Shown: piece after piece, positions 6,703-7,522 of the stretch
Numbering within the stretch: position 1 is the first letter of the stretch
How the letters are laid out: each line of letters starts with the position of its first letter
NCBI GenBank assembly: GCA_903890595.1
Contig: CAITBU010000488.1
Coordinates: 1 to 7,522, forward strand
Origin: an uncultured Holophagaceae bacterium
GTDB lineage: Bacteria; Acidobacteriota; Holophagae; Holophagales; Holophagaceae
Reading direction: 5' to 3'
DNA length: 7,522 nt
Position numbers and translations under genes: made by a program
The notes under the pieces: model-generated
What the model saw: only the letters and a program-made list of their open reading frames with translations
The model's database searches: none
Told to the model about the DNA's origin: nothing

Positions 6703-7522
6703 ATGGACGTTCGTGACAGCGAGTTCTTCCAGAAGATCGGTGGTGCCTTCGCCGAGAGCATGGCTTCGGTCTTCAGCATGCTTACGGGCCGGGACTTTCA
6801 GATCCAGGCCGCCCCGGGCGATGCCCTGGAGGCCCCAGCCGTAGCGGCCCTCCACGAGGGCACGGTCATTTTGGTCAAGGCCACCTACCAGAAGGGGCTC
6901 AGCGGCGCCCTGTACTTCAGCCTCCCCCTGAAGGAAGGCACCATCCTGGTGGACCTCATGCTGGGTGGCGAGGGCGCCCCTACGGAGGAGCTGGCGGGCG
7001 ATTCCAAGGACGCCATGGCCGAGACCTTCAACCAGGTCATGGGCAGCGCCAACCAGACCCTCTCCGATCTTGGGGGTGAGACGTTCTCCATCACCAACGT
7101 GGAGATCACGGCCCTGGCCGCCGACCCCGCCGCCTTTGCGGAGCAGTTAGGGAGTGGGATCTTCCAGGACGTCGCCCTGGCCACGACCCAGGATGCCATT
7201 GCCACCACCGTCCACATCCTGTTCCCGGACCCGCTCCTCCAGCAGGTCAAGCGCAAGCTGGGCTACGGCGAGGCCGCCCCGCCCCCGCCCCCTGCGGCCG
7301 CTCCCCAGGCTGCGCCAGCCCCTCAGGCCTTCCAGGCCCCCCTCGCCGCAGGCCCCCTCCCGGACTCCGGCAACCTGGAGTTGCTCCTGGACATCCAGCT
7401 GCCGGTGGTGGTGCGCATGGGCCAGACCGAGATGCACATGGGCGAGCTGCTTAAGCTGACCCCGGGCGCCATCCTGGAGCTCAACCGCAGTGCGGATGCC
7501 CCGGTGGAGCTGCTGGTGAACG
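6703..7522 (+). CDS. fliN: FliN/FliY-like motor switch protein, with a CheC-like N-terminal region (3' end outside the window)
   Basis: The frame is open from ATG 6703 to the window edge, giving 273 codons. The ATG follows the fliM stop by 3 nt, with GGAAGGA (6690-6696) six bases upstream. Residues 1-185 resemble the CheC/FliY fold. DAMAETFN (103-110) fits the Dx3Ex2N part of the CheC phosphatase motif, but position 133, where a Pro is expected (x22 after N110), is Val. A Pro/Ala-rich linker (about 190-220) precedes the start of a SpoA (FliN) domain at about 225, with LELLLDIQLPVVVRMGQTEM and ELLKLTPGAILELNRSADAP. SpoA domains build the bottom of the C-ring. Unlike Bacillus FliY, no EIDALL-type CheY-P peptide is present at the N-terminus, and the first 30 residues show no clear second CheC motif. 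FliN membership is firm; CheC phosphatase activity is doubtful. Confidence 0.92.
   Translation, partial: MDVRDSEFFQKIGGAFAESMASVFSMLTGRDFQIQAAPGDALEAPAVAALHEGTVILVKATYQKGLSGALYFSLPLKEGTILVDLMLGGEGAPTEELAGDSKDAMAETFNQVMGSANQTLSDLGGETFSITNVEITALAADPAAFAEQLGSGIFQDVALATTQDAIATTVHILFPDPLLQQVKRKLGYGEAAPPPPPAAAPQAAPAPQAFQAPLAAGPLPDSGNLELLLDIQLPVVVRMGQTEMHMGELLKLTPGAILELNRSADAPVELLVN

Noticed and set aside
1..7522. A new defence or mobile accessory system
   Set aside because: Every complete protein-coding gene is assigned to a known flagellar family, the upstream fragment fits UPF0102/YraN, and no gap is large enough to hide another gene.

Overview
The window is GC-rich and almost fully coding on the + strand. 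Most of it is a flagellar operon read left to right: flhA, flhF, flhG, fliA, fliM and the start of a fliN/fliY-type gene that runs off the right edge. The set combines a likely sigma-54 promoter, an FlhF/FlhG pair, a FliA-type sigma factor and a CheC-FliN composite switch protein. This suggests a motile, GC-rich, Gram-negative-like bacterium. Acidobacteriota (Holophagae/Geothrix-like) or a deltaproteobacterial lineage would fit, but that placement is an impression from protein style and gene order, not a demonstrated assignment.

Region 1 (1-231) is the 3' end of a gene whose product resembles the UPF0102/YraN nuclease-fold family. Region 2 (232-466) is the only sizeable intergenic stretch and the most unusual part of the window. 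It holds a near-perfect heptanucleotide tandem array (unit GGCTATC, 9.6 copies), a Rho-independent terminator with a seven-T tract, further degenerate heptamers (mostly in the opposite orientation), and a sigma-54-type -24/-12 element just before flhA. A second sigma-54-like match overlaps the stop codon of the upstream gene.

Region 3 (467-7522) is the tightly packed operon. Its intergenic gaps are 3-10 nt, with one 4-nt overlap (flhF/flhG). FlhA is the export-gate protein of the flagellar type III secretion apparatus. FlhF (SRP-type GTPase) and FlhG (MinD-like ATPase) set where and how many flagella are built. FliA is the sigma-28 factor for late flagellar genes. FliM and the FliN/FliY-like protein form the C-ring switch. 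A plausible circuit is that sigma-54 drives the operon, which supplies export, placement and switch parts together with the sigma factor for the next tier.

I see no mobile element, CRISPR, tRNA, rRNA or defence system, and no clear candidate for an undescribed protein system. The observations most worth a second look are the intergenic heptamer/terminator/promoter arrangement, the proline-rich N-terminal extension on FliA, and the altered CheC-type motif in the FliN/FliY-like protein.
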